Positions 6,057 through 12,861 of a DNA stretch of 12,861 bases are shown here, one piece after another. Origin of the DNA: Holosporales bacterium (GTDB taxonomy: Bacteria > Pseudomonadota > Alphaproteobacteria > RUG11792); contig JAIRKP010000012.1 in assembly GCA_031260085.1 (NCBI GenBank), forward strand, positions 1-12,861, read 5' to 3'. The notes beneath the pieces were generated by a model. That model did no database searches and was not told the DNA's origin. It saw only the letters and a list, made by a program, of their open reading frames with translations. The translations under genes were made by a program, and so were the position numbers. The stretch's first letter is position 1; every line of letters starts with the position of its first letter.

Positions 6057-6484
6057 CTGGAGGCCGAAAGCCAGGCTTTTGCGCAATAATCTAAGCTCTG
6101 ATACCTCGAATAATGGATGAAAAAGGAAAGGAGACTAAAGTACCGGGGAAAATTCTAAATCTACCAGATTTTAGCCATGAAAAAGGATATCACAGAAATA
6201 TTCTGTATTATTCTATTTTATAAAGGGATTATCATAATCTTCCAAGTTATGAGAGATTTGTTATGCTTCAATTTCAAGGAACATCGCAGATAAGGGGTAT
6301 ATATCCAAGGAGACGTTCAGAAAATTGTATATATAATTGTATGGATAAAAACCCTGTATCTCACCTATTGGATCTTAATCCATTGTTCGCGTTGGTACCA
6401 AAATACCTTAAATTATTCTCGTGTTGGGTTTGTATATTTATGCTAACATAAAGGGAAATAAATCATTTAATAACATGGATTTTA
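6057..6484 (+). other. upstream region of pnp, no confident gene
   Basis: About 430 bases with only short frames. A 36-codon ATG frame at 6114-6224 begins MDEKGKETKVPG, and a 62-codon frame at 6263-6451 has no domain that I recognise. rpsO, the usual upstream neighbour of pnp in many proteobacteria, is absent. An AAGGGA at about 6451-6456 is too far from the pnp start to act as its ribosome-binding site. Confidence 0.45.
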
Positions 6485-8554
6485 ATGTTTTCAATAGTAT
6501 CTGAGACAATAAATTGGGGCGATAAGGAATTAACGATAGAAACAGGGAAATTAGCGAGACAAGCTGATGGAGCCGTTTTAATAAAATATGGAAAGACTAC
6601 TGTATTATGCACCGTTGTATATGAAAAAAAACCAGCTGAGAATGCTAATTTTTTCCCATTAACAATTAACTATCAAGAAAAGTTTTATGCAGCGGGGAGG
6701 ATTCCTGGAGGATTCATAAAAAGAGAAGGAAAGCCATCAGAAAGAGAAGTGTTAATAGCAAGACTGATAGACAGGCCTATAAGACCTCTTTTTCCAGATG
6801 GATTTTTGAATGAAGTTCAAGTCATTTGCACAGTTCTGAGTTATGAGAAAGGATGCAACCCCGAAATAGCTGCTATGATTGGGGCATCCGCTGCGTTAAG
6901 CATTTCGGGCATGCCATTTTTAGGGCCAGTTGCGTGTTGCAGAGTAGGCTATACAGAACGCGATGGATTTGTGTTAAATCCGACCGAAAAGCTGAAGGGA
7001 AACATATTGGATTTAGTCGTTGCAGGAACTGCAGATGGAATTTTGATGGTTGAGTCAGAGGTTAAGGAATTGCCTGAGGATATTATGCTTGAGGCAGTGA
7101 TGTTTGGGTTTGAATCATTTCAGCCTGTTTTGAAAATGATAGAATCTGTAAAAGCAAAAATCAAGAAGCCTACTATGCAAGCGGTTCCTTTTATAGAGCA
7201 ACATGCAAAGGCGTTTGAAAAAATTACAAAACTTTCTAAAAAGAAAATAACAGAAGCTCTGAAAATTACCAAAAAGCTGGAAAGAAGAAACAAACTGGCT
7301 GAAGCTAAAGAAGAAGTCCTTAAAGAACTTGGAAGTGAGTATGAAAAAGTTGTTCTTGATTCTCTGTTTGAAAACTTATTATCAAAAATAATGCGACAGA
7401 ATCTTTTGAAAACAAAGAAAAGAATAGATGAGAGGGATTTAGATCAGGTAAGAGAAATCTGCTGCGAAATCGATGTTTTGCCAAAGGTTCACGGAAGTGC
7501 TGTATTCACGCGCGGAGAAACCCAGGCGCTTGTTGTTTCAACTTTAGGTTCGAGTTTTGACGAGCAAGTTATTGATGATATTATAGGGGATGGAAGCGAA
7601 AGATTTTTATTGCATTATAATTTCCCACCATATTCAGTTGGAGAGATAGGCAGGCTTGGAGCGCCTGGAAGAAGAGAGATAGGTCATGGCAAGTTGGCAT
7701 GGCGTGCTTTGAATCCTGTGTTCCCCGCCAAAGAAGTTTTCCCATATACCGTGCGAGTTGTTTCAGATATAACCGAATCGAATGGCTCATCTTCAATGGC
7801 TACGGTTTGTGGGGCTTCTATTTCTATGATGGCGGCTGGAATTCCTTTGAAATCACCTGTTGCTGGGATTGCGATGGGGTTAATAAAAGAGGGCGAAGAA
7901 TACGTTATTCTCTCAGATATCATGGGTGATGAAGATCACTTGGGAGATATGGATTTTAAAGTAGCGGGAACAGGAAACGGAATAACTGCGCTTCAAATGG
8001 ATATTAAAATCACCAGCATTAACAAAGAGATAATAAAAGCAGCTCTAGCTCAAGCTAAAAGCGGACGTCTGCATATATTGAAAATTATGAATAATGTTAT
8101 TTCTAGTGCTAGGCAAGAGCTAAGTGAAAATGCTCCGAGAATTGGGTTAGTTACTATATCTAAAGATAAAATAAAAGACTTGATAGGCCCGGGCGGAAAA
8201 GTTATAAAAGAAATTTGTGAAACTACTAAAGCGAAGATTGACATTTCAGAAAGCGGAGTTGTTTCAATTTTTTCATCTGATAAAATAAAAATGGAACAAG
8301 CAGTTGATGCAATAAAGGCAGTATGTTGCTTGCCTGAAATAGGTTCTATATTCGACGGCAAAGTTGTCAAAATAATGGATTTTGGAGCTTTTGTTTCTAT
8401 AGGAAATAAGGAAGGGTTGGTTCATATCAGCAATATATCTGAACATAGAATAAATGAAGTTTCAGATGTTTTGAAACTCGGCCAAAAAGTTAAAGTAAAA
8501 GTCATAGATATTGATGATAGAGGAAGAATAAAGCTGACTATGAAAGGAGTTTAA
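6485..8554 (+). CDS. pnp: polyribonucleotide nucleotidyltransferase (PNPase)
   Basis: PNPase degrades RNA 3'-to-5' by phosphorolysis as a trimer, often within the degradosome. The 689-aa protein carries the full domain order. The first RNase PH-like domain (residues about 1-215) has the RNA-binding loop FYAAGRIPGGFIKREGKPSE. The helical linker is followed by the second RNase PH-like domain (about 310-545), with FLLHYNFPPYSVGEIGR and the acidic catalytic site SDIMGDEDHLGDMDFK near residues 477-492. A KH domain follows with IGPGGKV at about 567-573, and an S1 domain from about 618 (GKVVKIMDFGAFVSI) to the end. It lacks the extra C-terminal tail seen in some homologues. ATG at 6485 is chosen because MFSIVSETINWGDKELTIETG aligns with alphaproteobacterial starts; the ribosome-binding site is weak. 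Element copy C faces it and copy D follows 40 bp after its stop. Confidence 0.97.
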   Translation: MFSIVSETINWGDKELTIETGKLARQADGAVLIKYGKTTVLCTVVYEKKPAENANFFPLTINYQEKFYAAGRIPGGFIKREGKPSEREVLIARLIDRPIRPLFPDGFLNEVQVICTVLSYEKGCNPEIAAMIGASAALSISGMPFLGPVACCRVGYTERDGFVLNPTEKLKGNILDLVVAGTADGILMVESEVKELPEDIMLEAVMFGFESFQPVLKMIESVKAKIKKPTMQAVPFIEQHAKAFEKITKLSKKKITEALKITKKLERRNKLAEAKEEVLKELGSEYEKVVLDSLFENLLSKIMRQNLLKTKKRIDERDLDQVREICCEIDVLPKVHGSAVFTRGETQALVVSTLGSSFDEQVIDDIIGDGSERFLLHYNFPPYSVGEIGRLGAPGRREIGHGKLAWRALNPVFPAKEVFPYTVRVVSDITESNGSSSMATVCGASISMMAAGIPLKSPVAGIAMGLIKEGEEYVILSDIMGDEDHLGDMDFKVAGTGNGITALQMDIKITSINKEIIKAALAQAKSGRLHILKIMNNVISSARQELSENAPRIGLVTISKDKIKDLIGPGGKVIKEICETTKAKIDISESGVVSIFSSDKIKMEQAVDAIKAVCCLPEIGSIFDGKVVKIMDFGAFVSIGNKEGLVHISNISEHRINEVSDVLKLGQKVKVKVIDIDDRGRIKLTMKGV

Positions 8555-8594
8555 TAGACTTTTTTCCTTTCACAATCAGAATTAGTGTCTTCGG

Positions 8595-8676
8595 GGCGCG
8601 AGTATGGTATAATTTTGATACCATACTCGCGCCATGCGTCTGTCAAGGATCACTTCGTTCTCCTCCTTGACAGACT
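8595..8676 (-). repeat. two-hairpin palindromic element, copy D
   Basis: Same element, in minus orientation, 40 bp after the pnp stop codon. Hairpin 1 is unchanged. The hairpin 2 arms are GTATGG/CCATAC (A-U pair at the covarying position). The loop is arranged so that the minus strand reads GGTATCAAAATTATACC: TATAAT is lost on the promoter strand. In this copy the element faces the 3' end of pnp and no gene start. It may serve as an mRNA 3' stabiliser. Confidence 0.94.
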
Positions 8677-8713
8677 CGTTAATATTAAGGGGTTATGAGA
8701 GATATCAGTTTGG

Positions 8714-8792
8714 AGTCATAGAAAAGTAGTGGCGGTTCTGTGACTAGGGGGAGCGATTATGATAAATTTTTGTTTTATCATAATAGCGCCCC
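8714..8792. repeat. second palindromic family, shorter copy
   Basis: It starts with the hairpin AGTCATAGAA / TTCTGTGACT (8714-8745), corresponding to the leading hairpin at 3245. A long palindrome follows, with GGGG and ATTATGATAAA in the left arm (8747-8766) and TTTATCATAAT and CCCC in the right arm (ending 8792). A symmetric AGCG/AGCG internal loop interrupts it. The three inner hairpins of the 3274-3362 copy are replaced by a single loop. Confidence 0.75.
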
Positions 8793-8863
8793 AAAGCGGA
8801 GTAAGACAATCGAAGATCTTCTAACTTCGCAACCAAAATTACTAGAGGTAATAATATTTCAAT

Positions 8864-8879
8864 TGTTCCACGTGGAACA
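8864..8879. promoter_or_regulatory. parS centromere-like ParB binding site
   Basis: TGTTCCACGTGGAACA is a perfect 16-bp palindrome matching the chromosomal parS consensus TGTTNCACGTGNAACA bound by ParB in most bacteria. It lies in non-coding DNA between pnp and uvrC. Chromosomal parS sites usually cluster near the replication origin, which suggests that this locus is origin-proximal; that part is inference. No parA or parB gene is in the window. Confidence 0.88.
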
Positions 8880-9238
8880 TTTTGCTTCCACCCCGCGGGA
8901 TATGGTGAAAGCCCTCTCCTTCAGGCGAACACTTCAGTATAGCATAGATATATAGTACTTATTGGAGAGATAGCTAGAAGGTAAAGATATTTTGTTGTAA
9001 CAACTGGATCTGTTAATATTCTTATATTCATTTGTTTAATCTGCTTTATAAGCGACATTTGGAACTCTCGGCTTCAGCCAAATGGGAATACATTGTTTTG
9101 GAAGTTAAGTGTTTTTAGGTCGCCCAGCAGAGTGTTTTGTGATTCTTTGCTTTTCGAAGCATTTTTATACTAAAATCTGTCAGTCAACAACCAAAGACCT
9201 TTAGAACTCCAGTAAAGATTTAACATCTCGAAGTTTTT
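8880..9238. other. non-coding stretch, nothing recognised
   Basis: No gene was found between the parS site and element copy E. The stretch holds one weak terminator-like hairpin (9148-9166) and a short GC palindrome CCCGCGGG at 8892-8899. Confidence 0.5.
9148..9166 (+). terminator. weak terminator-like hairpin
   Basis: TGCTT-TTCG-AAGCA followed directly by TTTTT has the form of a small intrinsic terminator on the plus strand. The stem is only 5 bp and no gene ends nearby, so it may be chance. Confidence 0.25.
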
Positions 9239-9321
9239 AGTCTGTCAAGGAGGAGAACGAAGTGATCCTTGACAGACTGATGGCGCGAGTATGGTATAAT
9301 TTATGATACCATACTCGCGCC
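9239..9321 (+). repeat. two-hairpin palindromic element, copy E
   Basis: Same element, on the plus strand, ending 13 bp before the uvrC start codon. Hairpin 1 is unchanged. The hairpin 2 arms are GTATGGTAT/ATACCATAC, all Watson-Crick. Confidence 0.95.
9269..9300 (+). promoter_or_regulatory. candidate promoter inside element copy E, toward uvrC
   Basis: TTGACA (9269-9274), a 20-bp spacer and TATAAT (9295-9300) with TGG before it. Predicted start is near 9307, about 28 nt before the uvrC ATG. The transcript would begin inside the right arm of hairpin 2. Being this close to the gene, this copy is the strongest candidate for a working promoter. Confidence 0.55.
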
Positions 9322-9334
9322 CCGGAAGCCTATT

Positions 9335-11188
9335 ATGAAAGGAAATCTTACTCATGCTATGGATCAGAAATTTATATATGCTGTAACTATTATTCAAGAT
9401 GCTGCGCAAAATGCCGGGTTAAATCCCGGCATATACAAGATGATTGATAAAAAACATAAAGTCATTTATGTGGGCAAGGCGAAGCATCTGAAGAATAGGT
9501 TGCTCTCTTATATCCATATTGAAAAGTTAGCAAACCGACTAAAGATGATGGTCTCTAATATAGCTAAGATTGAATTTACTATTACAAATTCAGAGATAGA
9601 AGCTTTTATTCTCGAGAATAATTTGATAAAACAATTAAAGCCTTTTTATAACATTTTATTAAAAGACGATAAAACCTTTCCTTATATTGTTATAGATGAA
9701 ACCTCAGATTATCCCCGGATTTTTAAATATAGGACAATAAAGACTATGGGGAATAATTTTTTTGGTCCGTATCCTGCAGTTAATACATTGCATGATATGT
9801 TAAAAATAATTCAGAAAACGTTTTTATTAAGAAGTTGTACTGATAATTATTTTTCTAATAGACAGAGGCCTTGTCTACAGTATTTTATAAAAAGATGCTC
9901 AGCTCCTTGTCTTGGCAAAATTTCCAAAGATGAGTATATTAAATGCATAGATTTTGCTAAAAATTTGTTAATTGGAAAGGATGAAACAGTCCGGACAAGT
10001 TTAATTGAGCAAATGAGAGAAGCTTCTAAAAATCTTGAATTCGAAAAAGCTGCAGTAATTCGCGATAAAATAAAATCTATAACTGAAATACAAGCCAAAC
10101 AATATGTTCAAATTTCGAAGACATCCTCGATTGATTTTATAGCAATAGCCAAAGGGCAAAATACTTCAGTTGTTTTTGTTTCTTTTTTTAGGTCCGGGAG
10201 AAATGTTGGCTCTGAGAAATTCATTATTCAAAATTCTCTTGAATCTATGGATGAATCTGCGATTGCTGGATCTTTTATAATGCAATTTTATTTAAATGTG
10301 ACTATTCCATCTGTGATAGTTATTAATAAAAATATAGAAAATAAAGAGCATATAATTAACTATATTTTTACTCAATGTAAAATAAAAACTAAAATAATTG
10401 TTGGGAATAAAGGAATATACAAGAAAATCATAGACTCTTGCGTTAATAATGCGCAAATACAATTATCTAAGGACTCTTCCAGCGAGTACCAAAAGCCGTT
10501 AATTGAGCTATCTCATATGTTTGGAGATGTGAAAATTAATAGAATAGAAACTTATGATAATAGCCATATACAAGGAACCAATGCCTGCGGGGTAATGATC
10601 GTTTTTGAAGATGGAAAACTTAAAAGGGAGAAAAATAGAAGATTTAATATAGACAAAAAGACAGCCAATGACGGCGATGATTTAAATATGATGAAGTTTG
10701 TTCTTCAAAAGAGGTTTAAATCGAAAAGCATTGTTGAAAAACCAGATCTTTTGATTATTGATGGCGGAAAAGCTCAAGTTCATGCAGCTCAGCAAATCAC
10801 AGAAACCTTAGAGCAAAAATGCAACATAATTGGGATAGCTAAACAAAATCACAGGAGGATTGGGGATGAAAAAATTGTGTTCGCAGATGGAAAAGAGATA
10901 AATCTTGAAAGAGACAGTCTTTTATTAAATTTTTTAATAATGCTACGAAACGAAGCTCACAAAACAGCCATAATGTTTCATAGAAAAAAACGAACCAAAG
11001 GACTGTTGAAATCAGAGCTTGATGAGATTAATTTTATTGGAAGTATTAGGAAAAAGAAGTTATTAGAGCATTTTGGATCTATTGAAAATATAAAAAAAGC
11101 TTCGATAGAAGATTTAAAGGTGGTACAAGGAATTAAAAATCATTATGCTAAAGTAATCGTTGATTTTTTTAATAGAGGCCGCAAATGA
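9335..11188 (+). CDS. uvrC: excinuclease ABC subunit C
   Basis: UvrC makes both incisions in nucleotide excision repair after UvrAB recognises damage. The 617-aa protein has the full layout. A GIY-YIG nuclease domain spans about 31-105 (PGIYKMID, VIYVGKAKHLKNR, ILENNLIKQLKPFYN). Four cysteines at 168, 180, 188 and 192 have the spacing of the iron-sulphur ligands described in UvrC. A UVR motif lies at about 225-250 (EFEKAAVIRDKI), and an RNase H-like second nuclease follows with ETYDNSHIQG near 405 and IDGGKAQ near 475. A helix-hairpin-helix ends it (about 566-615). The start is uncertain: ATG 9335 has a weak CGGAAG upstream, and ATG 9359 is an in-frame alternative. The first 28 residues are poorly conserved. 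Its stop overlaps the pgsA start (ATGA), indicating translational coupling. Element copy E supplies the nearest promoter candidate. Confidence 0.96.
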   Translation: MKGNLTHAMDQKFIYAVTIIQDAAQNAGLNPGIYKMIDKKHKVIYVGKAKHLKNRLLSYIHIEKLANRLKMMVSNIAKIEFTITNSEIEAFILENNLIKQLKPFYNILLKDDKTFPYIVIDETSDYPRIFKYRTIKTMGNNFFGPYPAVNTLHDMLKIIQKTFLLRSCTDNYFSNRQRPCLQYFIKRCSAPCLGKISKDEYIKCIDFAKNLLIGKDETVRTSLIEQMREASKNLEFEKAAVIRDKIKSITEIQAKQYVQISKTSSIDFIAIAKGQNTSVVFVSFFRSGRNVGSEKFIIQNSLESMDESAIAGSFIMQFYLNVTIPSVIVINKNIENKEHIINYIFTQCKIKTKIIVGNKGIYKKIIDSCVNNAQIQLSKDSSSEYQKPLIELSHMFGDVKINRIETYDNSHIQGTNACGVMIVFEDGKLKREKNRRFNIDKKTANDGDDLNMMKFVLQKRFKSKSIVEKPDLLIIDGGKAQVHAAQQITETLEQKCNIIGIAKQNHRRIGDEKIVFADGKEINLERDSLLLNFLIMLRNEAHKTAIMFHRKKRTKGLLKSELDEINFIGSIRKKKLLEHFGSIENIKKASIEDLKVVQGIKNHYAKVIVDFFNRGRK

Positions 11189-11739
11189 AAAAAGTTATGA
11201 ACATTCCGAATATTTTAACAATGTCGCGAATAATTATCTTGCCCTTTTTTGCTTTCTGCTTTTTTTTGCAATCTCAGTTTGGGATTTATTTAACTTTGTG
11301 TATATTTTTATTGTGTTGCCTCACCGATTTTTTAGATGGATATTACGCAAGAGCCTATCGCCAGACCACAAAACTTGGTCAAATGTTAGATCCAATGGCT
11401 GATAAAATTTTAATTTCGGTTGCAATATTGTTTATCGTTGGATTTAAATTTGTATCCGTTTTTTCTCTAATCCCAGCCGCGATTATCTTATGTCGAGAAA
11501 TTATAATCTCTGAAATCCGTGATATAGCCTCAGTATCACGCAAAATATTTAAAACATCTAAATTAGCTAAATTGAAAACGGCGTCTCAGATGCTCGCCAT
11601 AGCCTTGTTAATATATTCAAAAGCAATTGATAGTGTAGCGCTGTCTGTAATCGGAGAACTCCTGCTTTGGGGAGCATCCTTAGCCTCCATAATCTCAGGA
11701 ATCAGGTATTACAGACAACATCACTTACGGCTCTTTTAG
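11185..11739 (+). CDS. pgsA: CDP-diacylglycerol--glycerol-3-phosphate 3-phosphatidyltransferase
   Basis: PgsA is the inner-membrane enzyme that makes phosphatidylglycerol phosphate from CDP-diacylglycerol and glycerol 3-phosphate, the committed step to phosphatidylglycerol and cardiolipin. The 184-aa protein is the family size. It carries the CDP-alcohol phosphotransferase signature D-G-x2-A-R-x8-G-x3-D-x3-D complete at residues 51-73 (D51, G52, A55, R56, G65, D69, D73), with the extra Asp at 48. The N-terminus MNIPNILTMSRI matches the family. Hydrophobic segments at about 13-28, 34-47, 76-100 and 132-145 fit a polytopic membrane protein. It overlaps uvrC by 4 bp, as in the widely conserved uvrC-pgsA pair. 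Its last 15 bases overlap the 3' end of the convergent Gln-rich gene. Confidence 0.95.
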   Translation: MKKVMNIPNILTMSRIIILPFFAFCFFLQSQFGIYLTLCIFLLCCLTDFLDGYYARAYRQTTKLGQMLDPMADKILISVAILFIVGFKFVSVFSLIPAAIILCREIIISEIRDIASVSRKIFKTSKLAKLKTASQMLAIALLIYSKAIDSVALSVIGELLLWGASLASIISGIRYYRQHHLRLF

Positions 11740-12861
11740 CAAAGACAAGAGTCTATCCTTCTCTGCATTTGATATTGGTTTATTTGATATTCGTGCAATT
11801 TTCATAAATTCCTTTCGTGCCACATCATATCTCATTCCATCGTCAACATCTTGCAGCGTCATATCCTGGATTTCCTGTTGCTGACCATAAGTTCCTGGCT
11901 GTTGAGGCCATAATCCTCCTTGAGTCGACTGCTGATTCCTAGGATCGAGTGGCATTCCCTGTTGTTGAGATCCTACTCCTCCCTGATAAGGTTGTTGATT
12001 CCCAGAAGCATATGGCTGCTGTCCATTGTTCCACATCTGCTGAGGCCCTACTCCCTGAGGTTGCATTCCTGGCCGCTGACCATACGCTCCTTGCTGTTGT
12101 TGAGGCCTTGGGACTCCTTGATGAGATTGCTGAGTCCCAGGAGTGTATGGCATTCCCTGCTGCTGTTGAGATTGTCCATAATTACCAGGTGGTATTCCCT
12201 GCTGCTGCTGAGGCCCTAGTCCCTGCTGAGGTTGCATTCCTGGCCGCTGTCCATAAGCCCCTTGTTGTTGAAGCCTTGGGACTCCTTGATGAGATTGCTG
12301 AGTCCCAGTAGCATATGGCATACCTTGCTGTTGAGCATAAACTCCCTGCTGCTGAGGCCCTAGCCCATGCTGAGTTTGTTGATTACCATAAGATGGCGGA
12401 ATACTTGGCTGAGCATACCCCTGCTGCTGTTGATTACCATAAGGAGACACACCTGGCTGCTGAGCTCCTACTCCTTGAGGTGATGATCCTTGTTGTTGTG
12501 CATTGTTCAACATCTGCTGTGATCCTGCCCCTCTTTGCTGAGGCTGCTGGTTACCAGGAGCGAATGACATACCTTGCTGCCCATAAGCTCCCGGCTGCTG
12601 TGATCCTACTCCTTGTTGTGGCATCCCCGGCTGTTGAGCATTATTCCACACCTGCTGTGATCCTGGTCCTTTTTGCTGAGGCTGCTGATTCCCAGGAGCG
12701 TATGGCGGAATCCCCTGTTGCTGCCCATAAGCTCCCGGCTGCTGAGACCCTACTCCTTGTTGTGGCATACCTTGCTGTTGAGCATTATTCCACACCTGCT
12801 GTGATCCTGCCCCTCCTTGATGAGATTGCTGAGTCCCAGCAGCATATGGCATACCTTGCTG
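11725..12861 (-). CDS. Gln/Gly/Pro-rich tandem-repeat protein (partial, N-terminus outside)
   Basis: The minus-strand frame is open from the window edge to a TAA at 11725-11727: 378 visible codons, with the start lying beyond the window. Almost all of it is low-complexity repeat built from short blocks: GSQQVWNNAQQ, GMPQQGVGSQQPGAYGQQ, YAPGNQQPQQ, TQQSHQG and GAYGQRPGMQPQ. Charged residues are almost absent. The last 50 residues differ: DMTLQDVDDGMRYDVARKEF and a charged, helical end (SNAEKDRLLSLLKEP) look like a small folded or coiled tail. No cysteine, membrane segment or known domain is seen. The repeat part resembles prion-like or disordered proteins that phase-separate or act at surfaces, but no family is recognised and no function is claimed. 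The Met codons near the right edge lie inside repeats and are not credible starts. Confidence 0.82.
   Translation of the reverse strand, partial: QQGMPYAAGTQQSHQGGAGSQQVWNNAQQQGMPQQGVGSQQPGAYGQQQGIPPYAPGNQQPQQKGPGSQQVWNNAQQPGMPQQGVGSQQPGAYGQQGMSFAPGNQQPQQRGAGSQQMLNNAQQQGSSPQGVGAQQPGVSPYGNQQQQGYAQPSIPPSYGNQQTQHGLGPQQQGVYAQQQGMPYATGTQQSHQGVPRLQQQGAYGQRPGMQPQQGLGPQQQQGIPPGNYGQSQQQQGMPYTPGTQQSHQGVPRPQQQQGAYGQRPGMQPQGVGPQQMWNNGQQPYASGNQQPYQGGVGSQQQGMPLDPRNQQSTQGGLWPQQPGTYGQQQEIQDMTLQDVDDGMRYDVARKEFMKIARISNKPISNAEKDRLLSLLKEP
11880..12861 (-). repeat. tandem repeats within the Gln-rich gene
   Basis: At least two in-frame periods are visible. A 144-bp unit (48 codons) recurs between 12580 and 12724, with near-identical DNA over most of its length. 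A 171-bp unit (57 codons) recurs between 12060 and 12231. A third block, GCATATGGCATACC, recurs near 12309 and 12841. Both periods are multiples of three, and shorter Gln-codon runs sit inside them. The high DNA identity implies recent expansion by slippage or recombination. Confidence 0.85.

Noticed and set aside
8740..8955. 71-codon plus-strand frame
   Set aside because: It runs through a palindromic repeat and the parS site, with no motif.
3093..9321. CRISPR array or intrinsic terminators as explanation of the repeated hairpins
   Set aside because: Copies are far apart with genes between, so there is no array. The GC-rich hairpin is not followed by a T-run and mostly lies upstream of genes.
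11920..12311. two long plus-strand frames opposite the Gln-rich gene
   Set aside because: Repeat DNA without stops opens several frames. The minus frame has the coherent repeats, runs to the window edge and has a unique tail; the plus frames only mirror it.

Overview
This 12.9-kb window looks like chromosomal DNA of an AT-rich Gram-negative alphaproteobacterium with a large, decaying non-coding fraction. The gene set (lpxC, an HU gene, dapE, pnp, uvrC-pgsA) fits this, as do the pnp N-terminus, the tRNA genes with encoded CCA and a perfect palindromic parS site. Genes are separated by long spacers filled with relics and palindromic repeats. That is typical of host-associated lineages such as Holosporales or Rickettsiales, but the exact lineage is inference.

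Layout. Positions 1-1850 are a gene graveyard: an internally deleted IS1595-type transposase, a frameshifted large serine recombinase and the N-terminal half of a Fic-family protein. A tRNA-Ser(CGA) on the minus strand lies inside it; its 3' end is copied from a tRNA-Pro. Two tRNA-Pro genes (GGG, UGG) follow, then lpxC (minus), a small HU gene (plus), dapE (minus), tRNA-Gln(CUG) (minus), pnp (plus), a parS site, the overlapping uvrC-pgsA pair (plus), and a Gln/Gly/Pro-rich tandem-repeat gene (minus) that runs off the right edge.

The most unusual feature is an ~82-bp element present five times (3093, 5160, 5974, 8595, 9239). It consists of an invariant 12-bp-stem hairpin followed by a GC-rich hairpin with a variable loop. 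Read in one direction it contains TTGACA, a 20-bp spacer and TGG-TATAAT, so it carries a candidate extended -10 promoter. In four copies this promoter points at the next gene start (lpxC, dapE, pnp, uvrC). The fifth copy lies just behind pnp, faces no gene start and has lost TATAAT. The second hairpin covaries (G-C, G-U, A-U) in a way that keeps pairing only on the promoter-sense RNA. A second palindromic family includes a near-perfect four-arm cloverleaf at 3274-3362 and a simpler relative at 8714-8792, each on the same side of a copy of the first element.

The intact genes do housekeeping work: lipid A synthesis (lpxC), diaminopimelate/lysine synthesis (dapE), nucleoid architecture (HU), RNA turnover (pnp), excision repair (uvrC) and phosphatidylglycerol synthesis (pgsA). 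The repeat-rich protein is the only clear accessory coding gene.
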